DNA from: Clostridia bacterium
Lineage (GTDB): Bacteria; Bacillota; Clostridia; Christensenellales; CAG-138
Reading direction: 5' to 3'
DNA: 35,494 nucleotides
NCBI GenBank assembly: GCA_017619735.1
Contig: JAFZRT010000034.1
Location: 1-35,494 of the forward strand
Shown: positions 6,339-14,037 of the stretch, in pieces
How the letters are laid out: the number at the start of each line of letters is the position of its first letter
How positions within the stretch are numbered: position 1 is the first letter of the stretch
Position numbers and translations under genes: made by a program
The notes under the pieces: generated by a model
The model's input: the letters and a program-made list of their open reading frames with translations, nothing else
Databases searched by the model: none
Told to the model about the DNA's origin: nothing

Positions 6339-8276
6339 TTATGCGTTTTCTTCCTTGATGGGACGCTTGAGTATGGCGAGCATCAGCATACCCACGACCG
6401 AGCCGATGGCGAGAGCCAGCAGGTACAGGAGGGGCTTGCCGATGGTGGGCACTACGAATATGCCGCCGTGGGGAGCCATCAGCGTGCAGCTGAACAGCCA
6501 GGAGAGGCCGCCCGCAACAGCCGCGCCGAGAGCGCAGGAGGGGATGACCTTAAGGGGATACGCCGCCGCGTAGGGGATCGCGCCCTCCGTGATGAAGGAG
6601 AGACCCATTACGATATTGACGACGCCGTTCTTGCGCTCGTCCGCAGTCCAGCGGTTCTTGAAGAATATGGTGGAGAGCGCTATCGCGATCGGGGGCACCA
6701 TACCGCCGATCATGACGGAGGCCATCACCTGATAGCTTTCAGTAGTGGCGGCGGCGAGCATGCCCGTACCGAATACGTACGCGGCCTTGTTGAGGGGACC
6801 GCCCATGTCGATCGACATCATCGCGCCGAGTATGCAGCCGAGCACGATGCCGAGGTTATGGTTGTTGAGCCAGAGCAGGCCGTCGGAGAGGCCCTTGTTG
6901 ATAACGCCCATGATGGGGTTGACCGCGCACATCATCACCGAAACTATGCCGAGACCGGCGAGCGGGTAGATGAGCACGGGCTTTAGGCCCTCGAGCGCCT
7001 TGGGGAGCTTGTCGCAGAGCTTTTCGAACAGCTTGAGCAGCCATCCCGCGAGGAAGCCCGCGAGCAGCGCTCCGAGGAAGCCGGAGGGAGTGGCGGATGC
7101 CGCGAAGGGATCCGCGAACGTCGCGCCGGTGGAGGCAAGTATACCGCCGACCATACCGACCAGGAGGCCCGGTCTGTCGGCTATCGACATTGCTATAAAG
7201 CCCGCGAGTACCGGCAGCATGAAGCCGAACGCCGCTTTGCCCATTGCCATGAACCAGGATGCGGCGGGCATTGTCGTTCCGAAGCCGCTGCCGCCCTTGA
7301 TGCCGGCTGCCGCGTCGATGAGGAACGCTATCGCGATGAATATGCCGCCCGCAACGACGAAGGGAAGCATATGCGATACGCCGTTCATGAGGTGCTTGTA
7401 GAGACGCCTGCCGAAGCTCTCGTTGCCTACGGCCGCCGCTGTGTCGGCCTTCTTATCGGCCTTGAACACGGGCGCTTCGCCGTTCATGATCCTGTTGATC
7501 AGCTCCTCGGGCTTATGGATGCCGTCGGCGACCTTGGTGGACCAGACGGGCTTGCCGTCGAATCTCGCCGTGTCGACGCTCTTGTCCGCGGCGATGATTA
7601 TGCCGTCGCAGTTTTCGATCTCCTCGGCGGTGAGCTGGTTCTTGACGCCGCCGGAGCCGTTGGTCTCGACCTTTATGGGGATGCCCATCTTCTCACCGGC
7701 CTTGGCGAGCGCTTCCGCCGCCATGTAGGTATGCGCGATGCCGGTGGGGCAGGCGGTCACGGCGAGCACGCGGTAGCCCTTCTTTTCGGGCGCGGGGGCC
7801 GCCTTGACCTCATCGGGGAACTTCTCCGCTTCCTTGGCGTCGATGAGCGCAAGGAACTCCTCGGGAGTTGCGGCGTTCTTCAGCTTCTCGGTGAAGTCCA
7901 TGTCCATCAGAAGCTGCATCATGCGGGCGAGCACCTCCATATGCACGTCGCCGTCGGGAGTGGCGGCGATCATGAACAGGAGTTTCGCGGGCATGCCGTC
8001 GGGGGACTCGTAGTCAACGCCCGCGGGGACCGTCATTGCAGTAAGTGCCGGCGCTTTTACCGCCTCGCTCTTTGCGTGGGGGATGGCTATCTCCATGCCG
8101 ATCGCGGTGGTGCCCATCGCCTCGCGCTTGAGTATGCCCTCCCTGTAAGCGGCAGTGTCGTAAAGATTGCCGCAGGCTTCATGAAGAGCGACCAGCTGCT
8201 CAATGGCTTCCGCCTTGTTTGCGGGAGCGGCGCCGATCCTGATGCCCTCCTTTTTGAGTAGGTCCGTTATTCGCAT
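6339..8276 (-). CDS. fruA: PTS fructose transporter, EIIABC
   Basis: A 645-residue membrane permease that imports fructose and phosphorylates it to fructose-1-phosphate. Domain order is EIIA (about 1-150, phospho-His H67 in AIPHAKSEAV), EIIB (about 167-265, phospho-Cys C176 in TACPTGIAHTYMAAEAL), and EIIC (about 290-635, many transmembrane helices). The product fits the adjacent 1-phosphofructokinase gene. The AAGGAGG ribosome site lies six bases before the ATG. It is 10 bp from fruK, in one operon. Confidence 0.95.
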   Translation of the reverse strand: MRITDLLKKEGIRIGAAPANKAEAIEQLVALHEACGNLYDTAAYREGILKREAMGTTAIGMEIAIPHAKSEAVKAPALTAMTVPAGVDYESPDGMPAKLLFMIAATPDGDVHMEVLARMMQLLMDMDFTEKLKNAATPEEFLALIDAKEAEKFPDEVKAAPAPEKKGYRVLAVTACPTGIAHTYMAAEALAKAGEKMGIPIKVETNGSGGVKNQLTAEEIENCDGIIIAADKSVDTARFDGKPVWSTKVADGIHKPEELINRIMNGEAPVFKADKKADTAAAVGNESFGRRLYKHLMNGVSHMLPFVVAGGIFIAIAFLIDAAAGIKGGSGFGTTMPAASWFMAMGKAAFGFMLPVLAGFIAMSIADRPGLLVGMVGGILASTGATFADPFAASATPSGFLGALLAGFLAGWLLKLFEKLCDKLPKALEGLKPVLIYPLAGLGIVSVMMCAVNPIMGVINKGLSDGLLWLNNHNLGIVLGCILGAMMSIDMGGPLNKAAYVFGTGMLAAATTESYQVMASVMIGGMVPPIAIALSTIFFKNRWTADERKNGVVNIVMGLSFITEGAIPYAAAYPLKVIPSCALGAAVAGGLSWLFSCTLMAPHGGIFVVPTIGKPLLYLLALAIGSVVGMLMLAILKRPIKEENA

Positions 8277-8286
8277 ATTTTCCTCC

Positions 8287-9201
8287 TTACGGTTTATTCT
8301 CGAAATGTGTCATGAGCTCGTCTATCTTCTCCCTCGTGGCGAGACCGGGAAGGAACGCCGTGGCGTTGCCGCAGGCGGAGCCCAGGCGCAGCGCGTAGGC
8401 GTAATCGTTCCTGCGTATGCAGCCGGCCACGAAGCCCGCTACCATCGAGTCGCCGGAGCCGACGGTGTTGAGCACCCTGCCCTTTACGATGCCCTCGCGG
8501 TGGACGCAGCCGTTCTCGTCGAGGAGCATCGCGCCGTCGCCGCCAAGGGACACGAGCACGTTTCTGGCCCCCATCTCCTGCAGTTTGTGGGCGTAGAAGA
8601 GGGTCGTCTCCTCATCCTTTACCTCGGCGCCGAATATCTCGGATATCTCCTGACGGTTGGGCTTTATCAGGAACGGGCGGTACTTCAGGGAATTGACGAG
8701 CAGTTTCTTGGTGGCGTCCACGACGATGCGCACGTCCCTGTCCTTCAGCCTTTCGAGTATCCTTTCGTACACGTCGTCGGGCATCGTCTTTGGGATGCTG
8801 CCCGAGAGTATCAGCGTGTCGCCGTCCCTGATACCGTCGGTCTTCGCCATGAACGCGGCGAGCGCCTCATCGTCGATATGGGGGCCCTGACCGTTTATCT
8901 CGGTCTCCTTGTCGGATTTGATCTTGACGTTGATGCGCGATACGCCCTCCCTGAGATGGATGAAGTCGGTGGTGATGCGGGGATGCTTCGTCCCCTTTTC
9001 GATGGCCTCGCCGGTAAAGCCCGCGACGAAGCCCAGCGCGGTGTTGTCGAGATCGAGCTCGGCAAGGACGTGGGAAACGTTGATGCCCTTCCCGCCGAAA
9101 TAGTATTCCTCGCCCGAGGTGCGGTTGGTTATGCCGCTGACGAGCTTATCGATGTGGACAACGTAGTCGATAGAGGGATTGAGAGTTACCGTGTAGATCA
9201 T
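8287..9201 (-). CDS. fruK: 1-phosphofructokinase
   Basis: A 304-residue PfkB-family kinase converting fructose-1-phosphate to fructose-1,6-bisphosphate. It has the sugar-binding signature FGGKGINVSHVLAEL (about residues 35-49) and the C-terminal ATP/catalytic motif NTVGSGDSMVAGF with the catalytic Asp. The start at 9201 gives the canonical beginning MIYTVTLNPSIDY. Its ATG overlaps the regulator stop (ATGA), indicating translational coupling; a GGAGG site lies inside the upstream gene. Confidence 0.95.
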   Translation of the reverse strand: MIYTVTLNPSIDYVVHIDKLVSGITNRTSGEEYYFGGKGINVSHVLAELDLDNTALGFVAGFTGEAIEKGTKHPRITTDFIHLREGVSRINVKIKSDKETEINGQGPHIDDEALAAFMAKTDGIRDGDTLILSGSIPKTMPDDVYERILERLKDRDVRIVVDATKKLLVNSLKYRPFLIKPNRQEISEIFGAEVKDEETTLFYAHKLQEMGARNVLVSLGGDGAMLLDENGCVHREGIVKGRVLNTVGSGDSMVAGFVAGCIRRNDYAYALRLGSACGNATAFLPGLATREKIDELMTHFENKP

Positions 9202-9944
9202 CGATCCACCTCCTTTATGATCGTCCTTTCGCCGAATTTGCCCTTTGGCATGCGATCGGTCAAAATACAGCAGGCGTCCAGCCGTGAGAATGTCACGGGG
9301 AACGCCCGGTTGAACTTGGTATGATCGGCGAGCACGAAGGATACGAAGCTCCTTTCTATGGCGCACTGCTTGATGTTCGCCTCCTCCACGTCGGGAGTGG
9401 TGAAGCCCTTTTCCTGCGAGATGCCGTTCGTGCCCATGAACGCCTTTGTGAAATTGTATTTGAGCAGGCCGTGCATGGCCTCCGCCCCGACGACCGCTTC
9501 GGTCGCGGGCCTCAGCCGGCCGCCGATAATGTACACGTTGAATCCCGCCCGCAGCAGGCGGTACGCATGCGCAACGCCGTTCGTCACGTAGGTCGCCTTC
9601 GTGTTCCTGAGATGCGGTATCATGCAGGCGGTCGTGGTGCCCGAATCGATGAATACGAAATCGTCGTCTCGGATCATGGATGCGGCGTAGGCGGCTATCC
9701 TGTCCTTCTCGGCGAACATCTGCGTTTCGCGGAGGCTCACATGCTCCTCCACGAGGCCAAGCTGGCGGATCGAGGTCGCCCCGCCGAAGACCTTGTTGAG
9801 CTTACCCTCCTTCGCGAGGACGTTCAGATCGCGCCGGACGGTCGCTTCCGAGGCGCCGAGGAGCGCGCTGAGCTGACCGACGGTCGCAGTCCCCTCCGCC
9901 CCGAGATACTCGAGTATCAGCTTGAATCTTTCCTGTGCAAGCAT
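9198..9944 (-). CDS. fruR: DeoR-family repressor of the fructose operon
   Basis: A 248-residue DeoR-type regulator. The helix-turn-helix is at about residues 18-42 (VGQLSALLGASEATVRRDL). The C-terminal sugar-phosphate sensing domain has FIDSGTTTACMIPHL, YIIGGRL and ADHTKF. By analogy with other FruR proteins of this family the effector should be fructose-1-phosphate, relieving repression. I chose the ATG at 9944 because of the GGGAGGG site just upstream and the typical start MLAQERFKLILEYL. It is first in the operon with its own promoter and nearby repeats. Confidence 0.9.
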   Translation of the reverse strand: MLAQERFKLILEYLGAEGTATVGQLSALLGASEATVRRDLNVLAKEGKLNKVFGGATSIRQLGLVEEHVSLRETQMFAEKDRIAAYAASMIRDDDFVFIDSGTTTACMIPHLRNTKATYVTNGVAHAYRLLRAGFNVYIIGGRLRPATEAVVGAEAMHGLLKYNFTKAFMGTNGISQEKGFTTPDVEEANIKQCAIERSFVSFVLADHTKFNRAFPVTFSRLDACCILTDRMPKGKFGERTIIKEVDR

Positions 9945-9963
9945 GGTATCGCCCTCCCTTAAT

Positions 9964-9992
9964 ATAATATATCTATTCGCGCTCAAAGTCAA
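9964..9992 (-). promoter_or_regulatory. Sigma-A promoter of the fructose operon
   Basis: On the minus strand TTGACT (9987-9992) and TATTAT (9964-9969) are 17 bp apart. Transcription would start about 13 bases before the regulator ATG, giving a very short leader. Confidence 0.75.
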
Positions 9993-10032
9993 GCATAATC
10001 GATCAGTTTTTATGCGATTTTTGAGCGATTAT
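9980..10032. promoter_or_regulatory. Candidate FruR operator repeats
   Basis: CGCTCAAA (9980-9987) and TTTGAGCG (10020-10027) form an inverted pair. ATAATCG (9995-10001) and CGATTAT (10026-10032) form a second one. GCGATT units recur between them. The left arm overlaps the -35/spacer of the fru promoter. DeoR-family repressors commonly bind spaced repeats of this kind; assignment to FruR is inference. Confidence 0.4.
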
Positions 10033-10095
10033 TTGCGACGCGGCGCTCATTATGCGGCCGCTCCCCGCGTCAACGCAAAAAACGCGCCCGATCTA

Positions 10096-10124
10096 TTGCG
10101 ATCCACGCCTGCGTTTGATAAAAT
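10096..10124 (+). promoter_or_regulatory. Sigma-A promoter of the STAS-kinase-HATPase operon
   Basis: TTGCGA (10096-10101), 17-bp spacer, TAAAAT (10119-10124), about 50 bp before the ATG at 10177. Confidence 0.65.
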
Positions 10125-10176
10125 ATAAAGGATAGGACAAATACCTTTTCACGACCGAAAAAAAGGAGATATGCAT

Positions 10177-11757
10177 ATGGCAAACGCCGATACAATGCCC
10201 GCCGTAACGGTGCCCGTTTCGGGCCGCATCGACTCCACCAATTCGCAGGAGACCGAGGCCTCCATACGCGCCGCGCTCGCGGGGCACGACGGCGAACGGC
10301 TCATACTCGACGCAGCGGAGCTCAAATACCTCTCCAGCGCCGGGCTGAGAGTCATACTTCGCTTGTTCAAGGAACGCCCCGACCTCTCGGTGGTCAACGT
10401 CTGCCCGGAGGTATACGAGCTTTTCGGCATGACCGGCTTCACCGAGATCATGAATATCGAAAAGGCGTACCGCACGGTCTCCGTCGACGGCTGCGAGCAG
10501 ATAGGCCGCGGCGCGAACGGCTCCGTTTACCGCATTGGCGATGACAGCGTCGTAAAGGTCTACAACGATCCCGAGGCGCTGGACGAGATAAAATCCGAGC
10601 GTGAGAAGGCGAAGCTCGCGCTGGTGCTCGGCCTTCCGACCGCCATCTCCTACGACGTGGTCAAGGTCGGCGGAAGCTACGGCTCCGTGTTCGAGCTTCT
10701 GAACGCGCGCTCGTTTTCGAGCATACTGGCCAACGAGCCCGACAGATTCGATTGGTGCGTAAGGGAATACTCCGATCTGCTGAAGAAGATACACTCCGTA
10801 GTCGTGCCGGAGGGCAAGCTGCCCGCCATCAAGGACACGGTCATCCTGTGGGCGGAGCAGACCGCGCCGGATCTGCCGGAGGCGGAGGGCGAAAAGCTCC
10901 TCTCCCTTATCCGCGCTGTGCCCGACGATCCGCACATGATCCACGGGGATTACCATACCAAGAACATAATGCTCCAGAACGACGAGGTGCTGCTGATAGA
11001 CATGGACACGCTGTCCGTGGGCGATCCGATATTCGAGCTCGGGCAGATCTTCAATTCCTTCATCGGCTTCCATGAGGTCGATCCCGGCGGGATAGAGGCC
11101 TTCCAGGGCTTCGGCGCAGATACCGCGAAGCGCTTTTTCACGGCGTCGCTCGCGGAGTATCTCGGTACGGGCTGCGAGGCGAAGCTCCGCGAGGTCACGG
11201 ACAAGGCGCGAATAGTCGGCTACACCCGTCTTATAAGCCGTCTGAAGCGGCACGGGCTGCTCGATACCGAGAAGGGCCGCGCAGAGTCGGAGCTTTGGAA
11301 GCGCGAGCTGACCGAGCTGCTGCACGGCGCCGACACGCTGACCTTCTCCCGCGATGAGCTGACGATCCCCGCCGAGACAGCCAATCTGCCGGAGGTGCTT
11401 CGCTTCATCGAGGACCGCACGGCCGGGCTCAACGGCTCCGGAAGGGCCATGATGCAGCTTGCCGTTGCAGCGGAGGAGATATTCGTCAACATTTGCGAAT
11501 ACGCCTACGTCAACTCGGCCGGCAGCGCGAGGGTGCGCATAAGCACAGACCTCGGCGCGAGGACGGTCACCCTCGTTTTCGAGGACGGAGGCGTGCCGTA
11601 CGATCCCACCGGGAAGCAGGATCCGGACGTCACCCTGCCCGCCGAGCAAAGAAGCGAAGGGGGCCTCGGCATATTCCTGACGAAGAAGCTGACCGACGAC
11701 GTCGGCTACGAATACCGCGACGGAAAGAACATACTGACGATACTGAAAAAGATGTGA
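10177..11757 (+). CDS. STAS / APH-like kinase / HATPase three-domain fusion
   Basis: A 526-residue cytosolic signalling protein joining three modules. (1) Residues about 8-98: STAS domain with phospho-site motif SSAGL (53-57). (2) About 103-385: APH/protein-kinase-like domain with glycine loop IGRGANGSVYRI (109-120), Lys127 in VVKVY, catalytic HGDYHTKN (256-263, D258) and metal-binding IDMD (274-277). (3) About 390-526: RsbW/SpoIIAB-type HATPase with N-box EEIFVNICEYAY (N438), FEDGGVPYDP (468-477) and GGLGIFLTK (495-503). All catalytic residues appear intact. The ATG at 10177 is preferred over 10171 because AGGAG is eight bases upstream rather than two. It begins a three-gene operon. STAS plus APH-like pairs occur in Clostridia (TIGR02172-like family, from memory); the added anti-sigma ATPase is the unusual part. 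Role: probably a self-contained partner switch; target unknown. Confidence 0.85.
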   Translation: MANADTMPAVTVPVSGRIDSTNSQETEASIRAALAGHDGERLILDAAELKYLSSAGLRVILRLFKERPDLSVVNVCPEVYELFGMTGFTEIMNIEKAYRTVSVDGCEQIGRGANGSVYRIGDDSVVKVYNDPEALDEIKSEREKAKLALVLGLPTAISYDVVKVGGSYGSVFELLNARSFSSILANEPDRFDWCVREYSDLLKKIHSVVVPEGKLPAIKDTVILWAEQTAPDLPEAEGEKLLSLIRAVPDDPHMIHGDYHTKNIMLQNDEVLLIDMDTLSVGDPIFELGQIFNSFIGFHEVDPGGIEAFQGFGADTAKRFFTASLAEYLGTGCEAKLREVTDKARIVGYTRLISRLKRHGLLDTEKGRAESELWKRELTELLHGADTLTFSRDELTIPAETANLPEVLRFIEDRTAGLNGSGRAMMQLAVAAEEIFVNICEYAYVNSAGSARVRISTDLGARTVTLVFEDGGVPYDPTGKQDPDVTLPAEQRSEGGLGIFLTKKLTDDVGYEYRDGKNILTILKKM

Positions 11758-11764
11758 GACGGAC

Positions 11765-12976
11765 ATGATAAGGTTCGATACTCTTGACAAGAAACCCAAG
11801 CTGTACAATCTGGCGTTCCTCACCGCGGCTTTTGCCGTGCTGATCGCGGTAATGGCGTTCATAGACGCCGAAGGGCTCTCCGTCCCCATCTGCGCCGCGG
11901 TCATCGCGTACCTTGTCCTTGCGGAGGCGGCGCTCATAAACGCCTTCATAGGCCAGCTTCGGTACAATCCGTATTCCTATAACACGATCTACTATATCGG
12001 CTTCGCGCTGTTCGTGCTGTCCCTTATCGCGACGCTCGTCGTACTGCTCGTGAGGATGATCCGCGCGCCGGAGCTGTACGCGCTGTCGCAGATACTCCAC
12101 GTGTTCCTGAACTCGGCGAAATGGTACATGTTCATATCGGCCCCGTTCATACTCGTATTCTCCGCCGCGCTCTTCGTATCGAACATATCCCTGCTGCTTC
12201 ACGAGCGCAGGCGCTTCGTGAACGTGCTCGGGATACTGCTGGCGCTGCTGCTCGTCGCGGGAGAGACGCTGCTGTTCTTCTATGACCGATATGCCGCGGG
12301 AAGCCAGTTCGAAGTAATGATGCACGACCTTGTCGGCAACCTGTTCGCCGCGGTGTATCTGTACTTCGAATGCATGCTCATAGGCGCCATTATCGCGAAT
12401 ATCATAGTCGTCCGTTACGAGCCCGAAAAGGATAAGGATTATCTGATAATACTGGGCTGCGGGCTCCGCAGGGACGGCACTCCGACTCCACTGCTCAGGG
12501 GCCGCGTCGAGCGCGCCGTCGCCTTTTACGAAAAGCAGAAGGCGGAAACGGGCAGGGAGCTCATGTTCATCACCTCCGGCGGGCAGGGCCCGGACGAGGC
12601 CAATTCCGAGAGTCTTGCGATGAAGCGCTGCCTGATGGAACACGGCATACCCGAGGACCGCATTATCGAGGAGGACGCGTCGCGCGACACCTTTGAAAAC
12701 ATGAAGTTTTCCAAGGAGAAGATATGGGAGCGGGATCCCGATGCGAAGATCGCGTTTTCCACAACGAATTATCACATATTCCGCAGCGGCATTTTCGCGA
12801 GGCGCGTAAAGATGCGCGCCGTGGGCATGGGCGCGAAGACCAAATGGTATTTCTGGCCCAACGCCGCAGTGCGCGAGTTCGTGGGGCTGCTGACCGCTCA
12901 CCGCCTCAAGCAGGCCGTCGTATTGGGGAGCATGGTCGCGGCGTACGTTGTGATGACCATAATAGCGTATCGATGA
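11765..12976 (+). CDS. Membrane protein with DUF218 (YdcF/SanA/ElyC-like) domain
   Basis: A 403-residue protein with about six predicted transmembrane segments in residues 15-220. A DUF218 domain follows (about 226-375), beginning DYLIILGCGLRRDGTPTPLL and containing ITSGGQGPDEANSES and ASRDTFENMKFS. A final hydrophobic helix is at about 383-401. Members of this domain family (SanA, ElyC, YdcF) are linked to cell-envelope biogenesis and vancomycin sensitivity in enterobacteria; the biochemical reaction is not settled. It starts 7 bp after the fusion-protein gene, so it is co-transcribed. The Gram-positive type with many N-terminal helices is common in Firmicutes. Confidence 0.85.
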   Translation: MIRFDTLDKKPKLYNLAFLTAAFAVLIAVMAFIDAEGLSVPICAAVIAYLVLAEAALINAFIGQLRYNPYSYNTIYYIGFALFVLSLIATLVVLLVRMIRAPELYALSQILHVFLNSAKWYMFISAPFILVFSAALFVSNISLLLHERRRFVNVLGILLALLLVAGETLLFFYDRYAAGSQFEVMMHDLVGNLFAAVYLYFECMLIGAIIANIIVVRYEPEKDKDYLIILGCGLRRDGTPTPLLRGRVERAVAFYEKQKAETGRELMFITSGGQGPDEANSESLAMKRCLMEHGIPEDRIIEEDASRDTFENMKFSKEKIWERDPDAKIAFSTTNYHIFRSGIFARRVKMRAVGMGAKTKWYFWPNAAVREFVGLLTAHRLKQAVVLGSMVAAYVVMTIIAYR

Positions 12977-13009
12977 AAAAGCTCCGTATCGAGTTCAGGG
13001 GGGATCGAA

Positions 13010-13984
13010 ATGAAACTGCGTGAAATACCCATTACCGAGATCGGCCCTGTCAGGATCGGACAGACCGAGAACAGGGAAGCCGGAACGGGCTGCACCGTTT
13101 TCATCTGCGAAAACGGCATGCGCGCGGGCATAGACGTGCGCGGGGGCGGCCCCGCGTCGAGAGAGACGCAGCTTTTGGATCCGCTGATGGCCGCAAAGGA
13201 GATCCACGGCATAGTGCTTGCCGGGGGCAGCGCCTTCGGCCTCGGCGCGGCGGGCGGAGTGATGCGGTATCTGGAGGAACACGGATACGGCTACGACGTC
13301 GGCGTTACGAAGGTGCCCCTCGTTGCGCAGTCGGATCTTTTCGACCTTACCGTCGGGGATCCGTTCACGAGGCCGGATGAGGAAATGGGCTATGCCGCTG
13401 CGAAGGCCGCCTTCGAGAGCCCCAATTACCGCGACGGCAATCACGGAGCGGGCTGCGGCGCGACAGTCGGGAAGATAGCCGGCATGGCGACCTGCATGAA
13501 GACGGGCATAGGCAGCTACGCGGTCGAGCTCGGAGAGCTCCGGATCGGCGCGGCAGTCGCGCTGAACGCCCTCGGGGACGTTTTCGACTGGAAAACGGGA
13601 AAGCAGGTAGCCGGCCTCCTCAGCGAGGACGGGCTCTCCTTCCGCAGCTCACCCGAGGTGATAAGCTCCGGAATTAACAGGGTCAAGGACCGCTTCGTCG
13701 GGAATACCACTCTGGGCGTGATAATCACCAACGCCTATTTCGAAAAGGCCGCGCTCTGCAAGATCGCGGGCATGGGGCACGACGGCTACGCCCGTTCCAT
13801 AAGGCCCGTGCACACCTCGCTCGACGGCGACAGCATCTACGCCGTTTCCGTGGGCAGCGTCGTCTGCGATCAGGAGATCGTCGGCACACTTGCCGCCGAG
13901 GTCGTGAGCGAGGCGGTGATCCGCGCCGTCACGAGCGCCGAGAGCGCATACGGCTTTATCGCCGCGAGGGATCTTCCGTTTTGA
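13010..13984 (+). CDS. P1-family peptidase (DmpA/NylC-like, Ntn hydrolase)
   Basis: A 324-residue member of the S58/P1 family (L-aminopeptidase/D-esterase DmpA, beta-aminopeptidase BapA, nylon oligomer hydrolase NylC). These proenzymes cleave themselves to free an N-terminal Ser or Thr nucleophile. Here the cleavage site is probably N232-T233 in GNTTLGVIITNA, as in NylC (Asn-Thr) rather than DmpA (Gly-Ser). Other family segments: GIVLAGGSAFGLGAAGGVMRY and GNHGAGCGATVGK. No signal peptide. A GGGGGG-rich ribosome site precedes the ATG. It is third in the operon and followed by a strong terminator. Natural substrate unknown. Confidence 0.9.
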   Translation: MKLREIPITEIGPVRIGQTENREAGTGCTVFICENGMRAGIDVRGGGPASRETQLLDPLMAAKEIHGIVLAGGSAFGLGAAGGVMRYLEEHGYGYDVGVTKVPLVAQSDLFDLTVGDPFTRPDEEMGYAAAKAAFESPNYRDGNHGAGCGATVGKIAGMATCMKTGIGSYAVELGELRIGAAVALNALGDVFDWKTGKQVAGLLSEDGLSFRSSPEVISSGINRVKDRFVGNTTLGVIITNAYFEKAALCKIAGMGHDGYARSIRPVHTSLDGDSIYAVSVGSVVCDQEIVGTLAAEVVSEAVIRAVTSAESAYGFIAARDLPF

Positions 13985-13995
13985 CGAACAGCATT

Positions 13996-14030
13996 AAAGG
14001 AGGGCGCCGCCCGGGCGCCCTCCTTTTTTT
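13996..14030 (+). terminator. Rho-independent terminator, convergent genes
   Basis: AAAGGAGGGCGCC (13996-14008) pairs with GGCGCCCTCCTTT (14014-14026), with a T-run to 14030. It can serve both the peptidase gene (plus) and the P-loop gene ending at 14038 (minus). Confidence 0.9.
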
Positions 14031-14037
14031 ATTCGAC

